Source of the DNA: Hetaerina americana
Taxonomy: Eukaryota > Arthropoda > Insecta > Odonata > Calopterygidae
Length of the DNA stretch: 64,000 bases
Reading direction: 5' to 3'
Assembly: GCA_022747635.1 (NCBI GenBank)
Contig: JAKTNV010000003.1
Location: forward strand, 102,034,954-102,098,953
Shown here piece by piece: positions 49,320 through 60,059 of this stretch. The translations under genes and the position numbers were made by a program. The notes beneath the pieces are model-generated. The model was not told the origin of the DNA, did not search any database, and saw nothing but the letters and a program-made list of their open reading frames with translations. The first letter of the stretch is position 1, and each line of letters begins with the position of its first letter.

Positions 49320-50220
49320 CTCCCACCAAACGACATCCGTTTTGATGCGGAGGGAAAAGGAGAGTAGAGGAGGGTCGCGCGATGGGCGAAATGGGGGAGA
49401 GAGGCGACAGGGGATGGAGAGTCGGTTAGAAAAAAGGAATCGAAGGAACAGGCGGAGGGGATGGTCGGGTTGAGGGGCGGGGGGAAGGGAGGGGTTGGAG
49501 GAAGGGGAGCAAAGACAGAGTGGTAAAAAGAAAAGACACTGTGAGAAGTTGATGCAGAAAGGAAGGTTGAACTGTGTGAGTTTGTCTCCCTCCCTTCCTC
49601 TCTTTCTCTCTGTCTCCCGGACGGAAAACAACAGTCAGACGATCGTAAAATGGCCTCGGAGAGGAGGAGGATTCCCTCCCCTCCCTCCCCCCCCCCCCCA
49701 CCGCCGCCACCCCTTTTTATTTTCACACCCCCACTCTCACTTGACACCACTCTTCCTATCCTCGGTCCACGCCGCCATGCCCGACCCCGCTGTCGCCCTC
49801 CTGCCTCCCCACCCCTCGTCTCCATCCTCCCGCTCTTTCATCGCGGGGCCGAGCGGGAGAGCGGAGGAGCGGGCGAGGGAGAGCTAGGTCGGCGCGAAGG
49901 GAATTCAGAGGTGCGACAAGCGTGTCTAGCGAGCCTCAGCCCCGAGTGAGGGCGGGGAGAGGGGGAGGGGGGTGGGAAAGGTTCGCTCGTTGCTGAGACA
50001 CGGTCGAGACAGAATAAGGGGGGAGGGGGGGGAAGGGGGAGTGTTTGGGAAGACTCCCTCCCCAGGATTGGCATCGGATGCGTGGAATTGATAAGAGGAG
50101 CGTCAGCAGCAGATAAATCCATTAGCGCGGCGGCGGAGGAGGGGAAATTGATGGGGAGGAGGAGAATCGAAGGAGGGGGGGTAGGGGGGTTAGGAGGTGG
50201 ATCGAGGCGAATGGGGGAGG
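49320..50220. other. GC-rich island with two strand-composition switches
   Basis: Purine-rich to about 49,570, pyrimidine-rich at 49,580-49,830 including a 13-C run (49,687-49,699), then purine-rich to 50,200. Long overlapping frames on both strands (up to 209 codons) are low-complexity. Confidence 0.5.
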
Positions 50221-50229
50221 TGGGAAGGA

Positions 50230-51750
50230 AGCCAGTCGCCTAAACGAGCCAAACACCTGCGGAAATGTTATGTATCGACAGGCATTGTGGTGCATTGCCC
50301 GGTTAATTTGCCGAAGTTAGCCTCGTATTGCCGAAATTTCACACACGAACGGGCTTGCAATGACCGGAAGGAGTGCCCAAAACCGTTCATGACCGGAACC
50401 CCTGGGGTTAGGCTAACTCACTCACATTCTGTGGCTTCAAGGGATTGCGTTTCCGGACGATTTTTAATAGTTCGCGAGGCTTGTTGCATTTATGGTTTTG
50501 GAGAGTTTTCTCTGGAGCTTTTCTCTGGAGCAGTTATGGAGCAACGTTTCTGTGGTAATTCAGCGAGCGTCTTCAGGGTTGAAGGGAGAATCGCTCAGCT
50601 TCTGAAGACAATCACTTCAACAAGATAGAGGCATTGAGCCGGAGAAAGGGCCTCTTTGCGGGGCAGAAGTTGGTGGGTTCGCCACGCACAGGGCAACTAT
50701 GGGGCGAAGTGCGCTTAACTGCCGTGCAGAGCAAGTGCCCACGGCGCTGGAAAACTGCGTCCGTGTCAACGATCGGCTGCCGGAGGCCACGTAGGTGAAC
50801 ATCTTTCAACGCTTGCATTCTCTGCTTACTTCATCCTCAGAGATCCCACCACAATCTGGCTGTAAAACTACTTTATTCTCTCATTTCGTTTGTCGTAATT
50901 GATTATTCAAAGCTAATACCGTGATATAATTTCAACCAGCAAAAATATTTTGAATGTCATTTAAATTAGGAATTCTGAGGATCACTTTAGTTATTCCATT
51001 CCTTTTCAGTTCCTCCGATATTGAGCATATTTGGAGAGCGATTTAGTGAGTGTTTTGTCCCATTAGTCAACTCTTAGATAGGCTTCCATTAAATGATAAT
51101 ATGTTGTGGGACTATGCACTAGTTTAAATATCAGAGGTCATAGTTTAGAAATCCAAGCTTTCATTTGCAGCTGCTTTTAGAGGACATGTGAATCGACCAC
51201 AGGATTGAGATAGGAACGGAAGATGAGTCCAACACAAACCAATAAAACCGAAATCCCGGTTCAAGAGTGTGGTTTGGCGGTAGTGCGTGTTCGGAGACGA
51301 GGGTCTTTTTTTTTGGGAAGAAGTAATTGGCTTCGTGGTGATTCAAACTACTTTTTTTGTCCAATTAAAAAAAACCATTTCCTTCGTTTTTCGCCTGCAA
51401 TCTCTTCGGCTTCCCACCAAATGTCACCCGACAGACCACTCCCAGCGAGCCTCTACTCGCGCGCTAAGTGCAACAATTTAGCGGAGCCGAATTTGCCCAA
51501 CGGGATCTTTACGACCGACGCATGCTACGATGGGAACACGGCCGAGGAGGGTCCGAACTGAATTATCCGCGAGATTGGGATCCCAAAAATATCCCCGTAG
51601 GCCATTGGATGTGGGACAGTTAAAATAACATTTCTCCCGAAACATTTGCGAAGTACCCGAATGGAGGAATATTTTAGTTTTACGTATGAGTGACATTGCA
51701 ATTAGGCATCGCGCATTCATAGAGTTTAATTCTGTGGCTCGGAGCGACAG
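50230..51750. other. No recognisable gene
   Basis: The moderate-GC part near 50.2-50.8 kb holds a 143-codon frame (50,197-50,628) without a domain I recognise. The rest is AT-rich. Confidence 0.4.
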
Positions 51751-51769
51751 GGAGGTTTTCCAGACGAAA

Positions 51770-52150
51770 CGGGGCGAGGGCGAGAGAGGTTGACGAGAGG
51801 AGTGCGTGAGAATGGCAAGGAGAGAGGGAGGGGCTTCAAATCAAGAAGGGGGCTTCCTCCGCCAATTTCTCTCGCCGGCGACGCATGTGATGCGCTCGGC
51901 GTCTTGAGGAGGATGCATGGACCTCCCTCGGACCCGGGGCGGGGGTGTAGGAGGATGGGGGATGTTGGGGGGGGGGATGGCCATCCGTGGCCTGTCTGAA
52001 GGCCCCTTCGCTCGGAAAACATGCGATCGCTCCAAGTGGATGATGATGGCGACGTGAGAGTGTCATTGGAGTGGCGGAGGAGGAGACCCGGAGAGGGCGG
52101 AGCCCGAGAGATGCGTCCGTCGGTCGCACCCTCCCGCATGAGGTTGTGAC
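51770..52150. other. GC-rich purine island
   Basis: CpG-containing, purine-skewed on the plus strand, with a G-run near 51,966-51,976. Overlapping frames look like artefacts. Confidence 0.45.
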
Positions 52151-52559
52151 CATGGATTAAGACGCAGGCCTCGACACATTCTGCCCGAGTCCCCCTTCCC
52201 CAGCAGGGAAAAACACGCTCAAAGTACCTCGTGCATCTACGCTAAAGAAACATCCTCAAACCAAACGAGTGGAAGTACTCGAGAGTTGAAGTTAAGGAGA
52301 GATGTAATTTCGCATAATTTAGAAGACCCCAATCGTGAATTCACCCTGAGCATTCGGGAAAGCCATGTGCGGAAAGATTTTGAATTTGACAATACAATAA
52401 AATATAAAATAAAGCCTTACAAAATGCCTTGAACGCGTAAAATCGCCGTACTACAATGAAAAAAATCTAGCATGGGAGCTTACATCACACCAAGGTTACT
52501 AGAGAGACTTAATAATCTGGAAAATATATATTATGCAGTTCAACGCAGAAAGCGAAGGA

Positions 52560-53200
52560 ATAGTTCTAAGGCTGCAATGTTAAATAATGAGATTACCGTG
52601 GAGTATAAAAGCTAGGTTGATCATAGAAGTAGGAGGAAATGCGCTGGTGAAGCAGTTCATAGCATTTACGCAGTATTTTAGAGAAAAATGGGGATAGCAT
52701 TGGGGACAGTAGGAGAAGAATTGCTCTAATGAAAGAGATATCTACAAGAGGAAATGAATTGATGAGGTGTGCACGGGTAAAGATGAGTTAAAACTGAAAT
52801 GTGGAGCGTAGCACTATATGGGTATGAAAAAGGTCTTCGAAGCAAGAGGATGAGCGTATTTTCAAGGTCTTTGATATGTCGGTGTTGTGAAGAATGGAAA
52901 AAAATAAGCGGAACAGAGGGGAAGTTTCTAATACTGAAGTTTATAATAAGCCCGGCGAAAAGAGGAAGTTTCTGGGGGAAACCAGAAAGAGTCAAAGAAA
53001 GTGAATGGAAGAAATATTGAAAGGTGGGATGGTGAAGGTCGTGAAAGAAGAGAGGATGATGGGTAAAGTAGATGGGGGATGGAGGCCGGAAGAGAACAGC
53101 TTTTTAGACAGCATGAAGGCGGGAAGAAGGTGCGAAAGAATGAAAAATGAAATAATGCTGGACAAAGAAGGGAAAAGTCTCTCGATGCGTAGAAGGTAAC
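52560..53200 (+). pseudogene. LINE ORF2 remnant, C-terminal part
   Basis: Plus-strand pieces in changing frames read RIALMKEISTRGNELMR (about 52,710-52,770), WSVALYG (from 52,802) and EEWKKISGTE, then VVKEERMMGKVDGG and MKAGRRCERMKNE. These parallel, in order, the post-polymerase region of the element on the minus strand at 57,363-58,235 (MAFTRTRELMRG, WSVALYGVETWSL, EGRMLGKRGRS, MKEGRKYSEMKRG). It is a frame-broken copy of the same non-LTR retrotransposon. It probably belongs to an RTE-like group, though the clade is not certain. Confidence 0.75.
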
Positions 53201-53234
53201 AGACGATATGTACGGTCCAAAAATCTACCTCATG

Positions 53235-53420
53235 AGAAATGAAAAAAATAGTAACTTGGTGATTCTACTGAAAATTTATTACGATACGACCCGGGTTTCG
53301 ACGTCCAACGTCATCTTTAGGTGTCGTTGGACGTCGAAACCCGGGTCGTATCGCGATAAATTTTCAGTGGAATCACAAATTTTTCATTTCCGATATGAAT
53401 AGATTCCATAAAGTTACGCC
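53235..53420. repeat. Foldback hairpin family, copy 5 (best preserved)
   Basis: Arms 53,235-53,310 and 53,325-53,390 are nearly inverse copies over about 65-75 bp, with a 14-nt loop. The plus-strand right arm contains GAAACCCGGGTC at 53,336-53,347. The minus strand of 53,288-53,320 reads CTAAAGA, a perfect GACGT/ACGTC stem with a TGG loop, and GAAACCCGGGTC. The tail GAATAGATTCCATAAAGTTA lies at 53,397-53,416. Confidence 0.85.
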
Positions 53421-53700
53421 GAAAACCATCAATTAATTCTATTTCATCAGGTTGAATATTTTGAATCAATGATTGCATTGGCAATATGGGAACAAACCAA
53501 AGAGAAGAATTCTTTGTCTCACGCGCAATCCGCAACCACACCAGCAGTAAAGATTAGGAACAACCTAAAAACGACGATTTAAAGCTACTCGAAAAACATG
53601 TATATTTGATTATCTTCTTAACCACGAATTTGAAGTCTGGTAACTATACCGGCTCCATTCACTTTTGTAATTACTTCCAGTTAATACGTATGTATGTCGT

Positions 53701-53808
53701 GTCAAGGCGAATGATTTTTACTCTTTGAAATTGTTACAATGTAATGCGCATTAGCGGATGACTTCGTTAAAAGTAACCGTTGTGGCATCTCCCGCAGTTT
53801 CTTTGAAT
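53701..53808 (+). mobile_element. SINE family E, 3' fragment
   Basis: GTCAAGGCGAATGATTTTTA then GCGCATTAGCGGATGACTTC and CCCGCAGTTTCTTTGAATA match the body of the SINE at 40,351-40,525. The tRNA-like head is missing, as in a 5'-truncated insertion. Confidence 0.75.
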
Positions 53809-53814
53809 AACATT

Positions 53815-55660
53815 TAATTACTCCCGTACACTTTCAATTATCGGCTGCACAAGTAAATAACTTGTAGCTGATTTTTGGCTTCCTGCTGACACGAAAGGTT
53901 TTATTGGCACGATTTTTTTCAGTACTGACAATTTATTGCTCATTCCATAAGAAATTCAACCAGAAATTTGAATGAGGAAGTCAAAACATGTGTAGTTTTC
54001 AATTAATAGTTCACCCCTGCAGTATCACATTGAAAGACCTAATGCATACGTGTGCATGTTGCCAGCTTCCTATTTAGTGTTGTAGGGTTGAAGGGTGAAA
54101 TCTATTTTTTTTAACGCCTCACCGTCATTCAACTTATAATTGGATGAGGATTCAGCCACAGCTGCAAACTATTGAAGAAGAGATGCTTCCAAACCCGAAT
54201 GGATGAGCCGGAAACGAGAACTGGAAACTTAGGGAAGAATATGCGGCGGACCAACCAATTGCGCAATTAAATGGACAGCACAACCTTCGGTAAAAATGTT
54301 AATCGTGAAATCATTGCAAAGTAGCATCTAACAAGAAAGATGGAATACGATGAAATATTAAAAATTCACATTATTTGACAATTTACGCTAAAAAACCTCA
54401 CGGATCCATTTTTATGAAAAATCAGAACATTTTATTCCCTAGGAATAAGTGTAAAGCCAATTTTATTTAGCAACCACGATTGAGTGAGTCACAAGATTTG
54501 ATGATTGGCTATATACAACTATAATTTAAACTCTCCTCAGATACAACAAAAGCGCTTGTAGTAATACTTTTTCCACCTTGGAAGAGTACTTATAACACCG
54601 TCTCACTTGTAACGATGGGTTTTCTGTGTGAGCCATTAATCGCAAAGCGGTTTCCCGCGAATTCTTCAAAACCACACCGATTAAATTTTTTAGATTGGTT
54701 TGTCCTAAGCCATCACACGTGGTCTGATCCCGAGATCATCAGGTCAGAAGAAAAAATTGAAACCATAACGTTCCCAGATGCATTTGACGGAGCATAGGAA
54801 GCTGCTACTCTTCACTCAACAATCTCAAACTTCAATTGGGTTAATTGGCCAAATAAAGGGTTCTAATATTTTTTCTAGCTCTAAAATATTGAAATTAGAC
54901 AAAACTAAGAGGTTGACCATTCATCATGATGAATTCAATGGTTCCGGGCTCAACTATATTAAGTTTCAGATTGAAAATTGAAAAAAAACTCCGAAAACAT
55001 GGATTTTACGAAAGGTTTTCATGATAACGGTGAAATCTTGAGGTGCACATTTTTATTTTGGGTCAAATTGATAGTATCAGGGGCACGTTGGGGGTAATAG
55101 ACTCGTGCTAAGAATATGCTGCATTACTTGGGTGAGCACAAAATGAACTTAGTAAGGTTAAGGTATGATTTGATTTTTAATCAGTTAAAGTTGGCCCATA
55201 TCCATTTTTAAGATGCCAGGAAACAATACGACTCGGAATCGCTGCAGTCAACTGTTGGATATGATGTAGAGACTACATGCTTTTCTAAAAATCTATCGTG
55301 AAATCAAAAAAAGTTTTTCATTTGAAGATTGAAACAGCTTGAATTAATGATCATTGCAATAAATGATGACGCCTTAGATATAAAGTGCCTTTCAGATTGT
55401 GATTAAAAATTATTTAATCTATAGCCTCTAATAAATATAATAGATTAGAATTTTTTTTCAATTAAAAAACGATAACAACTAAATAAGTGTCAAATTTTGA
55501 CAGTGAACTTGGGAAATCAAAGAAGCTATTGTTTCAAAATTAGTATTTCATACTGTTAGTGGCAAATTCCTTTTTTTTCCAAAACGCATTTTTTCCAAAA
55601 GTAAAAGAGTATTAACTCAAGTTGCGGTCACATCTTTAAAAAATTGTCTGTTTCAGATAA
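53815..55660. other. No recognisable gene
   Basis: AT-rich sequence. Nothing recognised. Confidence 0.5.
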
Positions 55661-55678
55661 TCAAGGTACATAGAGTAT

Positions 55679-56002
55679 ATGGACCAATTCACATATTTAC
55701 TTGCTATAAATTCTCTCATCGGCTGGGATGTCATTGACTACCCTCATTACAGCCTGGACGTCGCCCCCAGCGACTACCACTTGTTTCCCGCTCTCAAAAA
55801 ACACCTTGGAGGACATAAATTCAAGTCAGACGAGGAAGTGCAAGAAGCAGTCGTCAGTTGGCTTCACGACGCGGCGGGAGAAAGGTACGACGCCGGTATT
55901 AAAAAGCTATTTACAAGGATGCAAAAAGTGATTGATCGTCAAGGCGACTATGCAGAAAAATGGCTAAATGCTCAACCTTTCCAACGATGTACGCAAAGTT
56001 GA
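55679..56002 (+). pseudogene. Mariner transposase C-terminal fragment
   Basis: From about residue 16 the frame reads GWDVIDYPHYSLDVAPSDYH then LFPALKKHLGGHKFKSDEEV. This is the block around the third catalytic aspartate and the C-terminal part of a mariner transposase, with YSPDLAPSD changed to YSLDVAPSD. The frame ends normally at 56,002 after the family-like GDYAEKWLN. The N-terminal and central parts are missing. This is a fourth mariner family, different from those at 11-31 kb. Confidence 0.85.
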
Positions 56003-56009
56003 GAATAAA

Positions 56010-56520
56010 AAAAAGGTAATAATCGAGTTCCAAATTTTCATGTTCCGCCGAGTGAAATGTGTGGCTGAGTAACAGAGTTTCAATTGTGTGTTTTAACTTT
56101 ATGAAGTGAAAGGGGAAAAGAGTTTTAAGTTCTCTTTGAAAAAATTGCGTATAACTAAGAGTATTGTCACACCAGGTTTATTTGGTGTTTACTGTTCTCC
56201 ATTCCCTTGTTTTCCCATTTTACACGTGGTTTCAATTTTCTGCGACCCGTTCGGAATATGGTATTACATCGAGTTACTCACAGGAACCTTAATCGAGGCA
56301 GGAGAGCAGGGGCAAAAATCCCAAGAAGTTAATTCTCAAGACAGGATCCTCATACTCGAAAGAGGTGGTGCCTACAAAACGTAGGGTTAGAATATGTATG
56401 TGCGAAATATTTAACGTTCATTCCTCATGATTTAATTGAGAAATTAAATAAACATTTTTTCTCAGAACACTTTAATGTCATTACGACGTCTTATATTATA
56501 TCTGATGCATTTCGCTTTGA
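56010..56520. other. No recognisable gene
   Basis: AT-rich sequence. A 92-codon frame at 56,106-56,384 has no recognised domain. Confidence 0.4.
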
Positions 56521-56523
56521 AGA

Positions 56524-56727
56524 TTGATAAAGATGATGGAAGGAAACGTTGCTATAGCGCAGTTTGGATTTAGGAAAGGGATCGATAAAAGAGATGGTAT
56601 TGGAGTGGTAAGGAATCCTGGGGAGAGATATCTGGAAATAGGCGAACGATCGTGTCTGTTTCTTGTAGACTTGATAAAGGCATTTCATTGTGCTAGGTGG
56701 AATGTTGTTTTGCAAATACGTTTTTAA
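56524..56727 (+). pseudogene. LINE reverse transcriptase fragment
   Basis: The frame contains AQFGFRKGIDKRDGIGVVR and, later, LFLVDLIKAFHCARWNV. These match the QFGFRKGxGTRDAI and FVDxxKAFDxVxW blocks of a LINE reverse transcriptase; the latter carries the first catalytic aspartate. The remaining palm motifs are missing. Same family as the elements at 52.6, 57.4 and 58.7 kb. Confidence 0.75.
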
Positions 56728-56778
56728 CATCAAAGAGGTGTAAAAGCTATTTACTATTGGTTAGCAACAGCAACGATT

Positions 56779-57027
56779 GTCGGGCGGGTTAGTCCTTGGA
56801 TAAGGTGCTAGCCGGCTAACCTAAAGGTCGCGGGTTCGAATTTCACCTTGAACATGTGTGTCGCGTCAACTGCCTTGGGTTCCCCAGGGTAAACCTGATG
56901 ACAAGCCTAAAGTGGCTCATCGGGATCCCAGTGAGCCTCACGGACCACCAGAGGCGTCGGTATGGCAAAAAAGAGCTGAGCTGCTCTCTTAACTCGGCCA
57001 CGATGATAAGTGACATGAATTGAATTT
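56779..57027 (+). mobile_element. tRNA-derived SINE
   Basis: A tRNA-like head (CGATTGTCGGGCGGGTTAGT) is followed by AAGGTCGCGGGTTCGAATTT, with a clear B box, a body of about 150 bp and a GAATTGAATTTTTTT tail. The GGTCGCGGGTTCGA block is shared with the SINE at 2,018-2,213. No target duplication was seen. Confidence 0.6.
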
Positions 57028-57099
57028 TTTTCGGTCTAGTAACCTTTCTGTCTGGGAGACATAGAAAATACTAGTTAATACTTGGTGCTCTAAGACGTA

Positions 57100-57132
57100 T
57101 CATTATGAAGTGATACGTATCATTATGAAGTG
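57100..57132 (+). repeat. Short tandem duplication
   Basis: CGTATCATTATGAAGTG occurs twice in a row with a short linker. Confidence 0.7.
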
Positions 57133-57176
57133 TGAACTTCTTAGTTAAAGTTCTGACGGATGCTAATTACTTATCA

Positions 57177-57184
57177 TATATATA

Positions 57185-57227
<43 letters not shown>

Positions 57228-57281
57228 CATATACGTACACAGATATATGTATATATATATATATATCTGTGTACGTATATG

Positions 57282-57322
<41 letters not shown>
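57177..57322. repeat. (TA)n microsatellite with embedded palindrome
   Basis: TA repeats surround a near-perfect palindrome at 57,222-57,288: CATATCATATACGTACACAG on the left and its inverse on the right, meeting in a TA centre. Confidence 0.9.
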
Positions 57323-57326
<4 letters not shown>

Positions 57327-57362
57327 AATCTACCGGTTAAGGTAGGCTTTGGATGGACTACC

Positions 57363-58235
57363 TCATAAATATTTATTTTCTCCAAAGAAAACACAACCCC
57401 GCATCCTACTCAACAACAAGCCCCTCTTCATCTCTGAGTACTTCCTCCCTTCCTTCATTTTGTCTAATATCCCTATTCTGCTCCTGCTCCTACCTCGTTT
57501 GCCTAACATTCTCCCCTCTATTACAGTCTTCATCATCCCACTGCCGATCAATTTACTTTTCATCCATTTTCCCTGCCTCCTTATGATTTTCCCTCTCCTT
57601 ACCCACCATACCTAACACTTCCTCATTTGTTTTTCTTTCTGTCCAGTTCACCTTCTTCATCCTTCTCCAAACCCACATTTCAAACGCCTCCAATCTACGT
57701 CTATCCTCCTGCCTCAATGACCAGGTTTCCACGCCGTACAAAGCTACGCTCCATATAAAAGTTTTTACGATTCTTTTCTTAATATCCTTACTCAACGTCC
57801 CTCTCATCAACTCCCTCGTCCTTGTGAAAGCCACTTTACCTAGCGAATTCTTCTCCTTACATCCCTACTACTTTGACCATTTTGGTCCAAAGCACTTCTG
57901 AGACACGTAAACTGTTCCACCTGTTCTAGTTTTTGCCCTCCTATTTTAATGTTTAGCTTGGCCTTTTTCTTTCTGGAAAATTGCACAACCTTTGTTTTAT
58001 TAATATTGATTCTCGTAACAGCACCGGTAATAATAAACAACCCTGCCTGACACCTCTATTTTTAATACTGCCCATTTGGACTCTCCGTTCCCCACTCGCA
58101 CCAGAGCAGTCTGAGACATGTATAGGTTACAGATTATCCTCCTGTCCCTCCAACCTATTCCTATTTCCTGCAATATACTCGTTAGTTTTTTCCCAATTCA
58201 CTCTATCAAAATTCTTTTAGAAATGTACGAAACAA
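57363..58235 (-). pseudogene. LINE ORF2 remnant, palm to C-terminus
   Basis: On the minus strand the order is NFDRVNWEK (about 58,220), NLYMSQTALVRVG after a frameshift, INKTKVVQFSRKKK with LNIKIGGQKLEQVEQF, LSKDIKKRIVKTFIWSVALY then GVETW, and MLGKRGRSRSRIG with MKEGRKYSEMKRG. These are the palm/thumb and post-polymerase regions of a non-LTR retrotransposon reverse transcriptase. At least three frameshifts break the gene. The catalytic FADD box is not seen in the parts I could read. Confidence 0.85.
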
Positions 58236-58267
58236 GCAAATAAGTCCTGGTTATATTATATATGTCA

Positions 58268-58545
58268 CCATAAACACAGTAATCAACCCGAAGTTCGGTT
58301 TGGTAGGTGCTGGTAGAGTTCACCCAGTACTAACCCCGACGGCGTGTGAAATTCACACATCAGGGTAGGGGGGCCAGTTCCCTTCCCTGTGCCGTTATGG
58401 TTTCCCAGGAAGACCTGGTACCCGAAACATCATATAGCTTGGGTGGAGCTGTAGGTGCTCAGAGACATGCCCGGGAACCGAACCCGGGACCCTCCGGTGA
58501 GTATTCCAACGCTCTGTACGCGTCCAGGACTACCGCGACCCATGT
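58268..58545 (-). mobile_element. tRNA-derived SINE, reverse strand
   Basis: Reading on the minus strand, GGGTCGCGGTAGTCCTGGAC is followed by a B box in a strong stem (CCCGGGTTCGGTTCCCGGG) and by a body that shares three blocks with the element at 4,784-5,090. The (TA)n tract abuts its head. Confidence 0.7.
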
Positions 58546-58606
58546 ATATAATATATATATATATACACATATATATATATATATATACATATATATATAC
58601 ATATAC

Positions 58607-58658
<52 letters not shown>
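58546..58658. repeat. (TA)n microsatellite
   Basis: An interrupted TA repeat with CATA and GTATG units, partly self-complementary. Confidence 0.9.
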
Positions 58659-58659
<1 letters not shown>

Positions 58660-58669
58660 CATGTATCCA

Positions 58670-59409
58670 TTCCGGGTGACAAATAAAGCAAAAGAAACAT
58701 GGTGGAAGACGCAGTGCGAGGATATGGAAAGTTTGCAAGGGAAGGGTGAAATTGATACGCTATACATGAAGGTTAAAAAATTATCGGTAAGTAAGAAGGG
58801 AAGATCTATGCTGACAGTTAGACATAAGCCAGGTAAGATAATAGTTGACACAGCAAAGATCCAAGAGAGATGGAAGGAATATATAGAATTGTATAGTTAA
58901 GAACTTAGACTAACAAAGGACTAGACATAGAAAAGCAACATGGCGTAGAGGAAGACAGCTTAGGTCCAGACATACTCGGCGATGGGATAGAAAGGGTATT
59001 AAGGTAGATGAAATCAAATTAGGCCGTGGGGGTAGACAACATTCCTGCGGAACTGCTAAAAGGTTTCTGAAAATGTGGGAGGAAAATACTTTATGGACTG
59101 ATTCGCGGCACATATGAGCAAGGAATCTGACCGAAAGACTTTTTGAGTTCAGTGTTAGTTACTATTCTGAAAAAGATAAAGGCTACACAATGTGAGGACT
59201 GCAGAACAATAAGTTTGATTTCCCACGCAGTTGAAAAGGTTCTCAGAATCATCAGCAAAAGGATGGAGAGCAAGGCAAATGATTACTTAGGGGATGATCG
59301 GTGTGGGTTTAGGAAGGGGAGAGCCATACGGGATGCCATTGCAGTAATGAGATCACTAAAATATAGAATACAATCAAGACGTATTTGCTTGCAAGAAATA
59401 TTAATCTGA
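58670..59409 (+). pseudogene. LINE ORF2 remnant, linker and reverse transcriptase N-part
   Basis: Plus strand. The first frame reads KAKETWWKTQCEDMESLQGK then IQERWKEYIELYS, the usual linker before the reverse transcriptase. After a frameshift near 58,905, a frame with four in-frame stops reads DSLGPDILGDGIERVL, VGVDNIPAELLKGF and ILYGLIRGTYEQGI. From 59,143 it runs open through TILKKIKATQCEDCRTISLI and DRCGFRKGRAIRDAI. Motif order is normal for a non-LTR element. The copy ends before the YADD-type catalytic box and lies head-to-head with the minus-strand copy at 57,363-58,235. Confidence 0.87.
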
Positions 59410-59414
59410 ATTTC

Positions 59415-60050
59415 CACTTCCGTAATGCCTCATAAACTAAAAGCAAACGAGATGAGGAACGGAAAGAATGGAGAGCTACAATTCTACCCTTTGGGACTGA
59501 TCTCAAGTGGAGAGAGGGAGAGTCGTCTCGATCTAAAGGTGTGCACCTCAATTAAACGTTTGGCGTAAGTAGACGGAAAACCCGAGACGGAAGGTGTTAT
59601 TCAACACTGTCCTTGGCGATTCCGTTATGAGAACACTCAATGATAAAAAGATTCGGGGCATCGGAGTTACTTGCTCACGCAAAAGCAATCCGTAGTTTGA
59701 TTGTTTTGTTGATCTATTTAGTACCCTATGAGCCACCATTAGGGTGTGTGACAGGGGGTGATTACACACCAGACTACCCTTGACCCAAAACACCTTTCCA
59801 CCCTAGCTTGGTCGGACAAACGTTTTTTTTATTCTGAACCCCTATCGTTCGAGGGAAAAATTACATCTGAAATCCATCTGTTCTTCACTCAAATCTCTCG
59901 AACTTCGCTGACATGATCTCTCCCATCGCCGTACGATGGTGCCAATAACGCGTTTTCAACATCATTGCAGACATACTTTAATTTATGCAAGAGATTACAT
60001 CTGTAGATGTAGATCTGTAGCAGGCGATCCAATTCAGCAATCAATCCAAC
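59415..60050. other. No recognisable gene
   Basis: AT-rich sequence. Nothing recognised. Confidence 0.45.
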
Positions 60051-60059
60051 TTCGTAAGG

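Noticed and set aside
49196..49949. Frames up to 209 codons in the 49.3-50.2 kb island
   Set aside because: Low-complexity Pro/Ser and Arg/Gly strings on both strands.
57132..57323. Open frame of Tyr/Ile repeats
   Set aside because: It is the translation of a (TA)n microsatellite.
58346..58900. A 184-codon frame as a single gene
   Set aside because: It runs from a SINE through a TA microsatellite into a LINE linker region. Only the last part has a recognisable origin.
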